From: Vibrio sp. 16
GTDB taxonomy: Bacteria; Pseudomonadota; Gammaproteobacteria; Enterobacterales; Vibrionaceae
DNA: 64,000 nt
Assembly (NCBI RefSeq): GCF_963681195.1
Contig: NZ_OY808998.1
Coordinates: forward strand, 1,116,001-1,180,000
Direction: 5' to 3'
Made by a program: the position numbers and the translations under genes. Below the pieces are notes generated by a model. The model had not been told where the DNA came from and ran no database searches. It saw nothing but the letters and a program-made list of their open reading frames with translations. Positions 53,469 through 63,456 of the stretch are shown in pieces. Numbering within the stretch: the first letter of the stretch is position 1; each line of letters begins with the position of its first letter.

Positions 53469-54932
53469 TTATCCCACGCTATGCTCAAGGCTGATTGAAA
53501 GCAGTTTTTGGGCTTCTACAGCAAACTCAAGCGGTAATTCTGAAAATACGTCTTTGCAAAACCCGTTTACAATCATAGAAATAGCATCATCCTCACTGAT
53601 GCCGCGTTGCACACAGTAAAACAGTTGGTCTTCACCGATCCGAGAGGTGGTTGCCTCATGCTCCACTTGAGCCGTTGGGTTTTTCACTTCGATGTAAGGG
53701 AAGGTATGTGCGCCACATTGAGTGCCGATCAACATGGAGTCGCATTGGGTGAAATTACGCGCCCCTTCTGCGTTGGGCAGTATCTTGACTAGGCCGCGAT
53801 AACTGTTTTCACTCTTACCCGCGGAGATACCTTTGGAGATGATGGTAGAACGCGTGTGCTTGCCGATATGAATCATTTTTGTCCCTGTATCGGCTTGTTG
53901 AACGCCATTAGTCAGCGCCACCGAGAAGAATTCCCCAACAGAATAGTCACCCTTGAGTATGACACTTGGGTATTTCCAGGTAATAGCAGAACCCGTTTCA
54001 GATTGAGTCCATGACATCTTACTGTGGTCGCCTTCGCATACGGCTCTTTTGGTAACAAAGTTTAAGATGCCGCCTTGGCTATCCTCTTCGCCAGAGAACC
54101 AGTTTTGAACGGTCGAGTATTTTACTTCTGCACGATCATGAATAATGACTTCCACAACCGCGGCGTGCAGTTGGTAGCTATCGCGCATGGGGGCTGAGCA
54201 ACCTTCGATGTAGCTGACATAAGACTCTTCGTCAGCGATCAATATGGTGCGTTCAAACTGGCCCGTCTTCGCTTGATTGATGCGGAAATAGGTCGACAAC
54301 TCCCTAGGACATCGAACACCTTTAGGGATGTATACAAAGGTGCCGTCGGAGGCGACAGCTGCATTCAACGCGGCAAAAAAATTGTCTTCAGGCGGAACGA
54401 CGGTACCTAGATACTGCTGTACCAGTTCGGGGTGCTCTTGGATCGCTTCACTAAACGAACAAAAGATGATTCCCAACTCTTGCAGTTCATTCTTGTAGGT
54501 TGTGGTAACCGAAACGGAATCAAAAATGGCATCAACGGCCACCTCCGCACCTTCACGAACTGGCACACCGAGTTGCTCAAAAGCGGTTTCAACTTCTTTG
54601 GTCAAATATTCATTGGAACCATCATCTGAGCAGCCTGTGTCACAACTTGCGCAGCTTGGTGCAGAGTAGTAGCTGTAGTCCTGATAATCCAGCTCGGGAT
54701 ACTCGGCTTTGAGCCAGTGCGGCTCCTCCATCTGCTGCCATTTCCTGAAGGCATCTAACCTAAATTGCAGCATCCATTCTGGCTCACTGCGTTTTGCTGA
54801 GATAGCACGAACAACGTCTTCGTTGATGCCTTTGGAGAGAGTGTCAGAAGAAAGTTGGGTATAGAAACCCTCTTTGTAATGACTGGTTTGGAATAGTTCT
54901 TCGACTTCGGGCTGTGTTTCAACTGCACACAT
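53469..54932 (-). CDS. sufB: SufB, Fe-S assembly scaffold
   Basis: The protein has 487 residues. An N-terminal cysteine-rich stretch ([16 protein letters not shown]) and the conserved [25 protein letters not shown] and [16 protein letters not shown] segments identify SufB. It holds the nascent cluster. ATG 54932 has GGAG upstream and follows the sufA stop by 2 bp. Suf is the stress and low-iron route, complementing the housekeeping Isc system expected in vibrios. Confidence 0.94.
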   Translation of the reverse strand: MCAVETQPEVEELFQTSHYKEGFYTQLSSDTLSKGINEDVVRAISAKRSEPEWMLQFRLDAFRKWQQMEEPHWLKAEYPELDYQDYSYYSAPSCASCDTGCSDDGSNEYLTKEVETAFEQLGVPVREGAEVAVDAIFDSVSVTTTYKNELQELGIIFCSFSEAIQEHPELVQQYLGTVVPPEDNFFAALNAAVASDGTFVYIPKGVRCPRELSTYFRINQAKTGQFERTILIADEESYVSYIEGCSAPMRDSYQLHAAVVEVIIHDRAEVKYSTVQNWFSGEEDSQGGILNFVTKRAVCEGDHSKMSWTQSETGSAITWKYPSVILKGDYSVGEFFSVALTNGVQQADTGTKMIHIGKHTRSTIISKGISAGKSENSYRGLVKILPNAEGARNFTQCDSMLIGTQCGAHTFPYIEVKNPTAQVEHEATTSRIGEDQLFYCVQRGISEDDAISMIVNGFCKDVFSELPLEFAVEAQKLLSISLEHSVG

Positions 54933-54934
54933 GA

Positions 54935-55303
54935 TCAAACTCCAAAGCTTTCGCCGCAACCGCAAAGGTTTTTCACATTGGGATTGTTGTAGACGAAATG
55001 ACTGTTAAGGCCCTGGCGGACGAAATCCAGTTCAGTACCGTCAAGCATCGGCATGGCGCTCAACGAGACATAGAAAGGGGTGTTGTGTGACTCAAATCGC
55101 AAATCATCCTCTGCGATGGTGTCGACTAGCGTGACTTCATAGGCAAACCCAGTGCAGCCAGAAGGGCGGACACTAAGGTGAAAATACTGTCCTTGTTTGG
55201 TTAGCCCCGCGACGCGTTTTGCCGCGCTCTCAGAGAGACGGACTCCTTGCCACTCCATATCGTGAATAGAGATTTGAGTTGAATCTGAACTTGGAATACT
55301 CAT
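54935..55303 (-). CDS. sufA: SufA, A-type Fe-S carrier
   Basis: The protein has 122 residues with the three A-type carrier cysteines: C50 in SGCTGFAY, and C114 and C116 in the C-terminal CGCGESF. It receives clusters from SufBCD and hands them to target enzymes. First gene of sufABCDSE; a Fur-box-like palindrome lies 40 bp upstream. Confidence 0.92.
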   Translation of the reverse strand: MSIPSSDSTQISIHDMEWQGVRLSESAAKRVAGLTKQGQYFHLSVRPSGCTGFAYEVTLVDTIAEDDLRFESHNTPFYVSLSAMPMLDGTELDFVRQGLNSHFVYNNPNVKNLCGCGESFGV

Positions 55304-55342
55304 TTAAAATTCCTAAATTCCTATTGTTCGCAAATGCATGAG

Positions 55343-55361
55343 AATGATATTGATTATCATT
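55343..55361. promoter_or_regulatory. Fur box of the suf operon
   Basis: AATGATA ttgat TATCATT has perfect 7-bp arms and matches the Fur consensus (GATAATGATAATCATTATC) closely. It lies 40 bp before sufA, so iron-loaded Fur should repress the operon. Confidence 0.8.
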
Positions 55362-55452
55362 TATTTATCAACCATGAGTTTAGTGAGGGTAATGCAGTTG
55401 GTTTCTATATATTGACAAATAGTTACCTAGCAATACTATATGTAGATTCAAT

Positions 55453-55467
55453 TGATAATAATTATCA
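55453..55467. promoter_or_regulatory. Fur box of the nrdHIEF operon
   Basis: TGATAAT a ATTATCA is a 15-bp palindrome of Fur type 30 bp before the nrdH start. It is separate from the suf site in the same 193-bp divergent promoter. Confidence 0.78.
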
Positions 55468-55496
55468 TTATGTTTTAATCCGAGAGGTATTTCTTT

Positions 55497-55718
55497 ATGG
55501 ACATCGTCGTATATTCCAAGCCCCAATGCGTTCAGTGCACCGCGACAGTAAAAGCACTTAAAGCCAAAGGCATCGCACACAAAGTGATTGATCTGACGCT
55601 CGATAACTCGGCGATGCAATCTGTTCAATCGATGGGTTATCGGCAAGCGCCCGTTGTTGTGGCGGGAGCGAAACATTGGTCTGGTTTTCGTCCAGATATG
55701 ATCAGTCAGCTCCCCTAA
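55497..55718 (+). CDS. nrdH: NrdH glutaredoxin-like redoxin
   Basis: The protein has 73 residues with the redox pair C11-V-Q-C14 and the NrdH ending WSGFRPDMI. It supplies electrons to class Ib ribonucleotide reductase and is itself reduced by thioredoxin reductase. First gene of nrdHIEF, with GAGAGG before ATG 55497. The stop overlaps the nrdI start by one base. Confidence 0.93.
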   Translation: MDIVVYSKPQCVQCTATVKALKAKGIAHKVIDLTLDNSAMQSVQSMGYRQAPVVVAGAKHWSGFRPDMISQLP

Positions 55719-56116
55719 TGATTGTTTATTACTCCAGCGCGTCGGGAAATACTCAGCGGTTCGTTGAAAGATTGGAGGTAGATTCAATTCGACTTCCGAT
55801 AAACGCCGACGAGCCTATGCCGATTCTAGTTAAGCCTTATGTTTTGGTTTGTCCCACCTATGCGGATGGAGAAGGGCGCGGCGCGGTACCGAAATCAGTG
55901 ATCAAAGTTCTCAACCATGCAGAAAACCGCGCGCACCTCAAAGGGGTGATCGCCTCGGGAAATCGTAACTTTGGTGAACTGTTCGCCCAAGCTGGAAATA
56001 TTATTGCGCATAAATGCCAGGTCCCTGTGCTTTATCGCTTCGAACTTTCAGGAACCCAGCACGATATTCAAGCCGTGCAGCAGGGACTCGAACAATTTTG
56101 GAAACAACATGGATAA
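55718..56116 (+). CDS. nrdI: NrdI flavodoxin-like activator
   Basis: The protein has 132 residues. The FMN-binding start [19 protein letters not shown] and [15 protein letters not shown] are typical of NrdI. It generates superoxide used to form the dimanganese-tyrosyl radical in NrdF, so the enzyme can run without iron. ATG 55718 overlaps the nrdH stop (TAATG). The frame overlaps nrdE by 8 bases. Confidence 0.92.
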   Translation: MIVYYSSASGNTQRFVERLEVDSIRLPINADEPMPILVKPYVLVCPTYADGEGRGAVPKSVIKVLNHAENRAHLKGVIASGNRNFGELFAQAGNIIAHKCQVPVLYRFELSGTQHDIQAVQQGLEQFWKQHG

Positions 56117-58241
56117 CCAACTTAGCACCGAGCCGCTCGATTATCACGCGCTCAATGCGATGCTTAACTTGCTTGATGAAAAGGGCAATATCCAGCTAGA
56201 TGCTGACCGACAAGCCGCGCGTCAATTCTTCTTACAGCACGTTAACCAGAATACGTTTTTTTTCCACAACTTGGCGGAAAAACTCGATTACTTGGTAAAC
56301 GAAGGCTATTACGAAAAAGAAGTTTTAGAACAATATGATAGAGAGTTTCTCCAACTGATTTGGGATCGCGCTTATCAAGTCAAATTCCGTTTTAGAACCT
56401 TTCTTGGAGCGTACAAGTTTTTTACCTCTTATGCACTGAAAACCCGCGACGGAAAGCGCTATTTGGAGCGCTTCGAAGACCGCGTTGTGATGACGGCACT
56501 AACCCTTGCGCGTGGTGACAAAGCGTTTGCTCTGGATCTCATGCAAGAGATCATTTCTCAACGTTTTCAGCCTGCCACACCAACGTTTATCAACTCGGGG
56601 AAGAAGAGTCGCGGAGAGCTGATCTCGTGTTTTTTGCTGCGTATTGAAGACAACATGGAGAGTATTGGTCGGGCAATTAACTCATCGTTACAGCTCTCTC
56701 GTCGAGGGGGTGGGGTTGCCCTTCTTTTAAGTAACCTGCGTGAACAAGGCGCGCCGATTAAAGGGATACTCAACCAAAGTTCAGGTGTCGTGCCTGTCAT
56801 GAAGCTGCTTGAAGACAGCTTTTCTTATGCGAATCAGTTAGGTGCTCGTCAGGGGGCTGGCGCAGTGTATTTGAACGCGCATCATCCGGACATTATGCAG
56901 TTTCTTGATACCAAGCGGGAAAATGCCGATGAGAAGATTCGCATCAAAACCTTGAGCTTGGGCGTTGTGATTCCCGATATTACCTTAGAGCTCGCCAAGC
57001 AGAACAAAGACATGTATTTGTTCTCGCCTCATGATGTGGAGCGGGTCTACGGTGTGCCTTTCTCTGAAATCAGCGTGAGTGAGAAGTACTATGAAATGGT
57101 TGATGACCCGCGTATTCGCAAGAGTAAAATTTCGGCGCGTGGATTGTTCCAAACCCTTGCAGAGATTCAGTTTGAGTCCGGTTATCCTTACCTTATGTTT
57201 GAGGATACGGTGAATGCAGCCAATCCAATAAAGGGAAGAATTAACATGTCAAATCTTTGCTCCGAGATTTTGCAGGTTAATGATGCCTCTCACTTTAATG
57301 ACGACTTGAGCTATGCCCACCTGGGGCGTGATATCTCGTGCAATTTGGGTTCAATCAACATCGCGAAGGCGCTAGATGGCGGCCACTTAGCCCATACTGT
57401 CGAGGTGTCGATTCGCGCGCTCAACGCCGTGTCTGAAATGAGTGCAATAGACAGCGTTCCGTCGATACGTAGAGGCAATGATGAAAGCCACGCCATTGGA
57501 TTAGGCCAGATGAATCTGCACGGATTTTTAGCTCGCGAGCAAATTCACTATGACAGCGAAGAGGCCGTCGATTTTACTCGTGCTTACTTTGCCACGACCT
57601 TATATCACTGCTTAACCGCTTCAAACAAATTAGCTCAGGAGAAGCAGCAGGTCTTTGTTGGTTTCGAACACTCTCAGTACGCCACTGGCGAGTTCTTCGC
57701 CAAATACTTGCAGCAAGACTACTCGCCTCGTACGGGTATTGTCGCGGCACTGTTTGAACGATTGGATATGCAGGTGCCGTCGATTGATGATTGGCAGCAG
57801 CTTCAGTCTAAAGTGATGGAGTCTGGTTTGTACAACCGCAACCTGCAAGCGATTCCGCCGACAGGCTCGATCAGTTACATCAATGACGCGACGGCTTCTA
57901 TCCACCCAGTCACCGCAAAAGTCGAAATTCGTAAAGAGGGCAAGATTGGACGGGTTTACTTCCCTGCGCCATACCTGAGTAATGACAATCTCGAGTACTT
58001 CAAAGATGCCTATGACATTGGCCCTAAAGCCATTATTGACGTCTATGCAGCAGCGACAGAGCACGTCGACCAAGGCTTATCCCTGACGCTGTTTTTTAGT
58101 GATGAAGTGACCACTCGTGATATCAACAAAGCCCAAATCTATGCATGGAAAAAGAAGATCAAAACGCTCTATTACATTCGCATGCGCCAAAAAGCCCTTG
58201 AAGGTACGCAAGTTGAAGGCTGCGTCTCTTGCTCGTTGTAA
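56109..58241 (+). CDS. nrdE: NrdE, class Ib ribonucleotide reductase catalytic subunit
   Basis: The protein has 710 residues, the class Ib length, lacking the full ATP cone of NrdA. It has [38 protein letters not shown] and [14 protein letters not shown]. The C-terminal tail CVSC (C705, C708) passes electrons from NrdH. It reduces ribonucleotides to deoxyribonucleotides for DNA synthesis. Start ATG 56109 overlaps the nrdI end by 8 bases. Confidence 0.95.
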   Translation: MDNQLSTEPLDYHALNAMLNLLDEKGNIQLDADRQAARQFFLQHVNQNTFFFHNLAEKLDYLVNEGYYEKEVLEQYDREFLQLIWDRAYQVKFRFRTFLGAYKFFTSYALKTRDGKRYLERFEDRVVMTALTLARGDKAFALDLMQEIISQRFQPATPTFINSGKKSRGELISCFLLRIEDNMESIGRAINSSLQLSRRGGGVALLLSNLREQGAPIKGILNQSSGVVPVMKLLEDSFSYANQLGARQGAGAVYLNAHHPDIMQFLDTKRENADEKIRIKTLSLGVVIPDITLELAKQNKDMYLFSPHDVERVYGVPFSEISVSEKYYEMVDDPRIRKSKISARGLFQTLAEIQFESGYPYLMFEDTVNAANPIKGRINMSNLCSEILQVNDASHFNDDLSYAHLGRDISCNLGSINIAKALDGGHLAHTVEVSIRALNAVSEMSAIDSVPSIRRGNDESHAIGLGQMNLHGFLAREQIHYDSEEAVDFTRAYFATTLYHCLTASNKLAQEKQQVFVGFEHSQYATGEFFAKYLQQDYSPRTGIVAALFERLDMQVPSIDDWQQLQSKVMESGLYNRNLQAIPPTGSISYINDATASIHPVTAKVEIRKEGKIGRVYFPAPYLSNDNLEYFKDAYDIGPKAIIDVYAAATEHVDQGLSLTLFFSDEVTTRDINKAQIYAWKKKIKTLYYIRMRQKALEGTQVEGCVSCSL

Positions 58242-59228
<987 letters not shown>

Positions 59229-59263
59229 CTCAAGCCAACTTTTCGGCTAAAGCAAAAGGGTAG

Positions 59264-59305
59264 GGCACTCGGAGCAAGCTTTATCAGTTCCGAGTGCCGC
59301 TTTAT
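59264..59305 (+). terminator. Terminator of nrdHIEF
   Basis: GGCACTCGGA pairs with TCCGAGTGCC (10-bp stem, 15-nt loop) and is followed by GCTTTATTA. Confidence 0.75.
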
Positions 59306-59437
59306 TACTTAGTTAAATGGCAAACGATGCGTTGATGGTTAAAGGGGAGTAAGAATAGGTTAGCGCCATTGCACCTCGAAGGGCATTTACGTAGAATCGC
59401 CGCTCCTTGATTCAATCTGTATTTTAAGGAAATACCG

Positions 59438-59587
59438 ATGAACGCCACACAAGCTGTAGCGGCGCATTCCGCGGAGCACATGACGTCTAGAAAGCGTGAT
59501 GTTGCACTCCGCGAACTGATGTCGCTGGCAAAAATGGCCGCAATGATTGCGGTGCCTGCTTTGCTGATTGCCCTGGCTTGGATTTAA
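59438..59587 (+). CDS. Possible 49-residue membrane peptide
   Basis: ATG 59438 follows TAAGGA at good distance. It reads MNATQAVAAHSAEHMTSRKR, a short Ala/Leu/Met-rich linker, and one hydrophobic helix (MAAMIAVPALLIALAWI) to the stop at 59587. An intrinsic terminator follows directly. I do not recognise the family. Evidence for expression is the ribosome site, clean stop, terminator and a plausible single-span topology. It lies between the nrd operon and fumC. Confidence 0.5.
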   Translation: MNATQAVAAHSAEHMTSRKRDVALRELMSLAKMAAMIAVPALLIALAWI

Positions 59588-59592
59588 ACCAG

Positions 59593-59621
59593 AGCACACT
59601 GCACAAGGATGTGTGCTTTTT
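59593..59621 (+). terminator. Terminator after the small membrane-peptide ORF
   Basis: AGCACAC n11 GTGTGCT is followed by TTTTT. The hairpin overlaps the 3' end of the convergent fumC. Confidence 0.75.
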
Positions 59622-61020
59622 ACTGCGCAACCCCACCTTTTGTTAGCTGAGTTGGATCGAGTAAACGTTCTAATGTCGCTCTATCCAGATCGGTCTCTTC
59701 TTCTGCCACCTCAATTATGGCTCGGCCCTGTTTATAGGCTTTCTTCGCAATATCCGCCGCTTTGAGATAACCAATTACTGGGTTGAGTGCAGTGACCAAA
59801 ATTGGGTTACGTGACAGCGCAACTTGCAAGTTGCCTTCGCGCACGTTGAAGGTTGCGATGGCTTTGTCTGCTAGTGCAATCGCTGAGTTAGACAGCAGCT
59901 CGATGCTTTCAATTACGTTGTGAGCAATAACCGGTAGCATGACGTTAAGCTGGAAGTTGCCTGATTGGCCGGCAAGGGTAATGGTGGCATCGTTACCAAT
60001 CACTTGCGCAGACGCCATAGCCGCCGCTTCTGGAATCACAGGGTTGACTTTACCTGGCATGATTGAAGAACCCGGTTGAAGGCCTTGCAATTCGATTTCG
60101 CCAAGACCCGCAAGAGGACCAGAGTTCATCCAGCGGAGGTCATTCGCGATTTTCATGGTGGCGACTGCGGCTGTTTTCAGTTGTCCAGACAGCGCGACAA
60201 TCGCGTCTTGCGAACTTAGGTTGTAGAAGAAGTTGCTGCTGGCAGTGAACTGGATACGCGTCGCTTGCGATAGGTTATCGGCAAATGCAGAAGCGAATCT
60301 AGGATCGGCATTGATGCCTGTACCTACCGCTGTACCGCCTTGAGCCAACGCTTTAACCGCCGTCAAGCTATGAACAATGCCGGTGCGAGCTTGCTCGATT
60401 TGGTATTGCCAACCACCAAGCTCTTGATCGAATGTTACTGGCATCGCATCCATTAAATGGGTACGGCCGGTTTTGACAACTTGCCCCACTTCTTCTCGTT
60501 TCGCTTTAAGCGCGTTAATCAGATGATCAAGAGCAGGAAGAAGCTGTTTCTCAATTGAAATTGCGCTGCTGACTTGGATGGCGGTTGGTACAACGTCGTT
60601 ACTACTTTGGCCCATGTTGACATGGTCATTAGGGCTCACGTCTGCACCAAGAACATCGCTTGCTAACGTAGCTATCACTTCATTTGCATTCATGTTTGAA
60701 CTGGTGCCTGAGCCAGTTTGGAAGACATCGATTGGAAAGTGTTCTAAGTGCTCTCCGTCGATGATTGGCTGAGCGGCGTCAGCAATTGCATTGGCAATGT
60801 CACCTTCGAGTAAACCAAGCTGAGCATTTGTTAGCGCTGCGGTTTGCTTAACATAAGCGAGTGCTTGGATGAAAGCGACCGGCATCTTGTGGCGGCTAAA
60901 ATGGAAATTGTCGACCGCACGTTGAGTTTGAGCTTGGTAAAGCGCATTTTCAGGTACTTGCACTTCTCCCATGCTGTCCTTTTCAACACGAAATGATTGC
61001 GAGTTTGAAGGTTGAGTCAT
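59620..61020 (-). CDS. fumC: Class II fumarase FumC
   Basis: The protein has 466 residues. The fumarase/aspartase signature GSSIMPGKVNP, the substrate site GSGTSSNMNANEV and TGRTHLMDAMPV identify FumC. It interconverts fumarate and malate in the citric acid cycle without an Fe-S cluster, so it replaces the iron-dependent class I fumarase when iron is short. AAGGA precedes ATG 61020. It is 17 bp downstream of the FagA-like gene and shares its Fur-controlled promoter. Confidence 0.95.
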   Translation of the reverse strand: MTQPSNSQSFRVEKDSMGEVQVPENALYQAQTQRAVDNFHFSRHKMPVAFIQALAYVKQTAALTNAQLGLLEGDIANAIADAAQPIIDGEHLEHFPIDVFQTGSGTSSNMNANEVIATLASDVLGADVSPNDHVNMGQSSNDVVPTAIQVSSAISIEKQLLPALDHLINALKAKREEVGQVVKTGRTHLMDAMPVTFDQELGGWQYQIEQARTGIVHSLTAVKALAQGGTAVGTGINADPRFASAFADNLSQATRIQFTASSNFFYNLSSQDAIVALSGQLKTAAVATMKIANDLRWMNSGPLAGLGEIELQGLQPGSSIMPGKVNPVIPEAAAMASAQVIGNDATITLAGQSGNFQLNVMLPVIAHNVIESIELLSNSAIALADKAIATFNVREGNLQVALSRNPILVTALNPVIGYLKAADIAKKAYKQGRAIIEVAEEETDLDRATLERLLDPTQLTKGGVAQ

Positions 61021-61037
61021 TTTTATTCCTTACGTTA

Positions 61038-61418
61038 TCAGTCTAAAGGCGCTTGAATGCGCTGTAGTTGTTGTTGTAATTGAAGAAATCGAATATCACC
61101 GTCATCCCAGTGGTAATAAAACCGCTTGAGACAGAGTAGGGGCGTGTGAATGGAATCGAGGCAGACACGACGAAATATTCGGCTGCGAATTGGGTCTTGG
61201 ATGGCGTCCAACAAGTCGAAATAGAGCCGTCTTAGGAAGAGCTCACACAGTAGTGTGTTTTCATTAGTCGCTCCGGGTTCATAAAACGACGACAGGTTCA
61301 TTGCGCTGTGGATGTAGTCTTGAATAACGTCGGGTTCAAAACCACCAGACGTGAGTTTATTGTTAAAGCGGTCCTGTGCTTTAAAGAAACACAAATACAA
61401 GGGTTGCTGGCAATGCAT
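61038..61418 (-). CDS. FagA-like protein of the Fur-regulated fumC operon
   Basis: The product has 126 residues, soluble, helical, rich in Tyr/Phe/Leu, with the segment GGFEPDVIQDYIHSAMNLSSFYEPGATNENTLL (positions about 25-57). In Pseudomonas aeruginosa the Fur-associated gene fagA directly precedes fumC. Size, order and Fur control agree, so I call this FagA-like. Its biochemical role is not known. I use ATG 61418, which has GAGGCG upstream; a start 60 bp earlier would run through the Fur box. Confidence 0.72.
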   Translation of the reverse strand: MHCQQPLYLCFFKAQDRFNNKLTSGGFEPDVIQDYIHSAMNLSSFYEPGATNENTLLCELFLRRLYFDLLDAIQDPIRSRIFRRVCLDSIHTPLLCLKRFYYHWDDGDIRFLQLQQQLQRIQAPLD

Positions 61419-61444
61419 GATTCGCCTCGATCTTTTAATCTTAA

Positions 61445-61459
61445 TGATAATTATTATCA
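61445..61459. promoter_or_regulatory. Fur box of the fagA-fumC operon
   Basis: TGATAAT t ATTATCA is a 15-bp palindrome that differs from the nrd site only in the centre base. It lies 27 bp before the FagA-like start. Confidence 0.8.
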
Positions 61460-61487
61460 AATAAGATCTTTTTATCAACCCTGCTTT

Positions 61488-61532
61488 CGGTATGGAAAAA
61501 GAAAACCGGCTAGCGAAGGGGGGAAGCTAGCC
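61488..61532 (-). terminator. Intrinsic terminator of the EAL gene
   Basis: On the minus strand GGCTAGC ttccccccttc GCTAGCC is followed by GGTTTTCTTTTT. The stop codon TAG of the EAL gene lies inside the stem. Confidence 0.82.
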
Positions 61533-62330
61533 ATTAGAAACATGCTGCTGTTTATCCAAAAGTGCAGACTGCATTTCAATGATTTCTTCAGGAAGTGCAG
61601 GGCGAGCAAAGTAGTAGCCCTGAATTTGTTCACATCCCATCGCGTAAAGCTTGTCTAGCGCTTGTTGGTCTTCAACCCCTTCAGCGACTAAGCTCACTTG
61701 AAGTCTATTCGCTAGCTGGATGATGAGCCAAACCACACTTTCAGACGTCTCGTTGGTTAACATATTGCGAATAAACGTCGCGTCGATCTTGATGCAGTCT
61801 ATTGGGTAGCTGTGAATGTAGTTTAAACTCGAATAGCCAGTACCAAAGTCATCGAGAGCCACGGTAAAACCAAGTAATCTGAGTTTATCTAAGATAATTT
61901 TCACTTCTTTGGTGCGTGAAAGGAGCACGGTTTCAGTGAGCTCGATGGTGAACTCTTCCGGTTTAAATCCGTAGTGCTCAATGGTTTCTAGCAAGTGTTC
62001 TAAATACCGTTTGGCATTGGTTATTTCATAGGCAGAGCAGTTCAGCGCGAGCTTTACTTTATGCCCCAATCCTTTTTCAAGTTTCTGTTTAGCGGCGCAG
62101 GCCAATTCAACAATTCGCTCACCAAGCTCAATGATCAGTCCTGATTGCTCCGCAGCTTCGATAAACTCCAGGGGAGAAATCGCACCAAGCGCTTGGCTAT
62201 TCCAACGAGCAAGCACTTCGAAGTAGTTCCATTGTTCAGAGTGGCGACTGACAATTGGCTGAGTCACCACGTAGATCTCGTTTTCTCTGGTCGTGGGGTC
62301 TAACTCGTTTCTTAACGCATCAATGATCAT
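61527..62330 (-). CDS. EAL-domain protein (probable downstream half of a split GGDEF-EAL gene)
   Basis: The product has 267 residues and is a nearly pure EAL domain. EVL replaces EAL in FEVLARWN, while IELTETVLL, DDFGTGYSSLNYIHSYPIDCIKID and VAEGVEDQQAL are kept, so cyclic di-GMP hydrolysis is plausible. ATG 62330 is used. A TTG at 62357 that overlaps the upstream stop is the alternative. The frame stays open upstream of both starts, reading YDTHLSSQYYRRAMIIDALR, a typical GGDEF-EAL linker. This points to a frameshift from the gene before it. Confidence 0.75.
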   Translation of the reverse strand: MIIDALRNELDPTTRENEIYVVTQPIVSRHSEQWNYFEVLARWNSQALGAISPLEFIEAAEQSGLIIELGERIVELACAAKQKLEKGLGHKVKLALNCSAYEITNAKRYLEHLLETIEHYGFKPEEFTIELTETVLLSRTKEVKIILDKLRLLGFTVALDDFGTGYSSLNYIHSYPIDCIKIDATFIRNMLTNETSESVVWLIIQLANRLQVSLVAEGVEDQQALDKLYAMGCEQIQGYYFARPALPEEIIEMQSALLDKQQHVSNG

Positions 62331-62353
62331 TGCTCTTCGATAGTATTGTGAGC

Positions 62354-63355
62354 TCAAGTGGGTGTCATAGCATTGAATGGATAGGTGTCGAGACTGGCAT
62401 TTAACATGATTTGATCTGCATTTAAGCTATGAGCACTGTAGCGAGCTAAGCCGATGCTGACTTTCACTCGAATGGTGTGGGCTGGGTCTTGATACCCTTG
62501 TTCAAGTCTATCGATGATACGATTACACACTTCAAACGGGTCGCCAGATAGTGAAATAAAGGCGAACTCATCCCCCGCTATACGAAAGGCCAGCTGTTTG
62601 TCGTGGACTGTTTCTTCAATCGTCTTGGCGACGAACTTGATGATCTGGTCGCCAATGTAATTGCCATACAGGTCATTGATTGACTTGAAGTTATCGATAT
62701 CGATATAGGCGAGTGTAAACGGAGTTGTCCCGATTTCGGTCAACCGTTCGAGCTTATCCGCCAAAAAGCTTCGATTGAGTAGGCCAGTCAAATTGTCGTG
62801 GGAAACCTCGAAACTCAGTTGATTGACCAAGCTGTCTGAGCGAGCTGAAAGCCATTTAGCACGTAGGCTGTGAACCACAACATGGGCGAACAGCTTATGG
62901 TGATAAATCATCTCTTCGACATCATGTAACTCTCGGGTGAAACTGGAGAGAAGCACGCCCAACACTTCGCCCGTTTCTGAACGAAGTGGTACACCTAAAT
63001 AGGACTTGATGCCATTTTCTTTGAGGTACACATCGTGAGGGAAGCGTTTTACAACTTCGTTTTCATACAGGACGTGGTCAAGTTCTGTGTTGGTGACCGT
63101 TGCACAGGGTGTTGCCGTTAACGCATAGTCGAAAGGGGGTTGCAACTGATTCTCGCACGCGAAAGACAAGGTGGTAGCTTTGGTTTTGAAGCGATCAACC
63201 TCTATCAAGCATGTGCAAAAACTTGAATAATTCTGATGCAACACGAGGGTTACGTTGTTGAGCAGTTCCGCGCCATCTAAACTCAGTGTTTTATTGATTA
63301 CATCCAAATCAATAGACGGAGCGATCATTGTATTCCTAGCCATAGTAGAACCCAT
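62354..63355 (-). CDS. GAF-GGDEF protein with abrupt C terminus (probable upstream half of a split gene)
   Basis: The product has 333 residues. A GAF-like domain occupies about 25-165 (YLGVPLRSETGEVLGVLLSS). The GGDEF domain then has LTGLLNRSFLADKL, DIDNFKSINDLYGNYIGD and RIAGDEFAFISL. The RxxD inhibition site is absent. The domain ends early: after NADQIMLNASLDTY the usual AKxxGKN helix is replaced by a short unrelated tail before the stop. The EAL gene begins at the same place in another frame. It may still make a functional cyclase, or be a broken bifunctional gene. Confidence 0.78.
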   Translation of the reverse strand: MGSTMARNTMIAPSIDLDVINKTLSLDGAELLNNVTLVLHQNYSSFCTCLIEVDRFKTKATTLSFACENQLQPPFDYALTATPCATVTNTELDHVLYENEVVKRFPHDVYLKENGIKSYLGVPLRSETGEVLGVLLSSFTRELHDVEEMIYHHKLFAHVVVHSLRAKWLSARSDSLVNQLSFEVSHDNLTGLLNRSFLADKLERLTEIGTTPFTLAYIDIDNFKSINDLYGNYIGDQIIKFVAKTIEETVHDKQLAFRIAGDEFAFISLSGDPFEVCNRIIDRLEQGYQDPAHTIRVKVSIGLARYSAHSLNADQIMLNASLDTYPFNAMTPT

Positions 63356-63360
63356 ATTGA

Positions 63361-63374
63361 GTGACTTGAGTCAC
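63361..63374. promoter_or_regulatory. Small palindrome before the GAF-GGDEF gene
   Basis: GTGAC ttga GTCAC lies 5 bp upstream of the start codon, where a bound protein or RNA hairpin would block translation or transcription. No binder is assigned. Confidence 0.35.
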
Positions 63375-63456
63375 ATGTTGTTAGTATTGGTTCACATTAA
63401 ATATGGTATAGGTCGCATATTATCGCAAGTGAGATTGTCGATTTATCCCTTCGACT

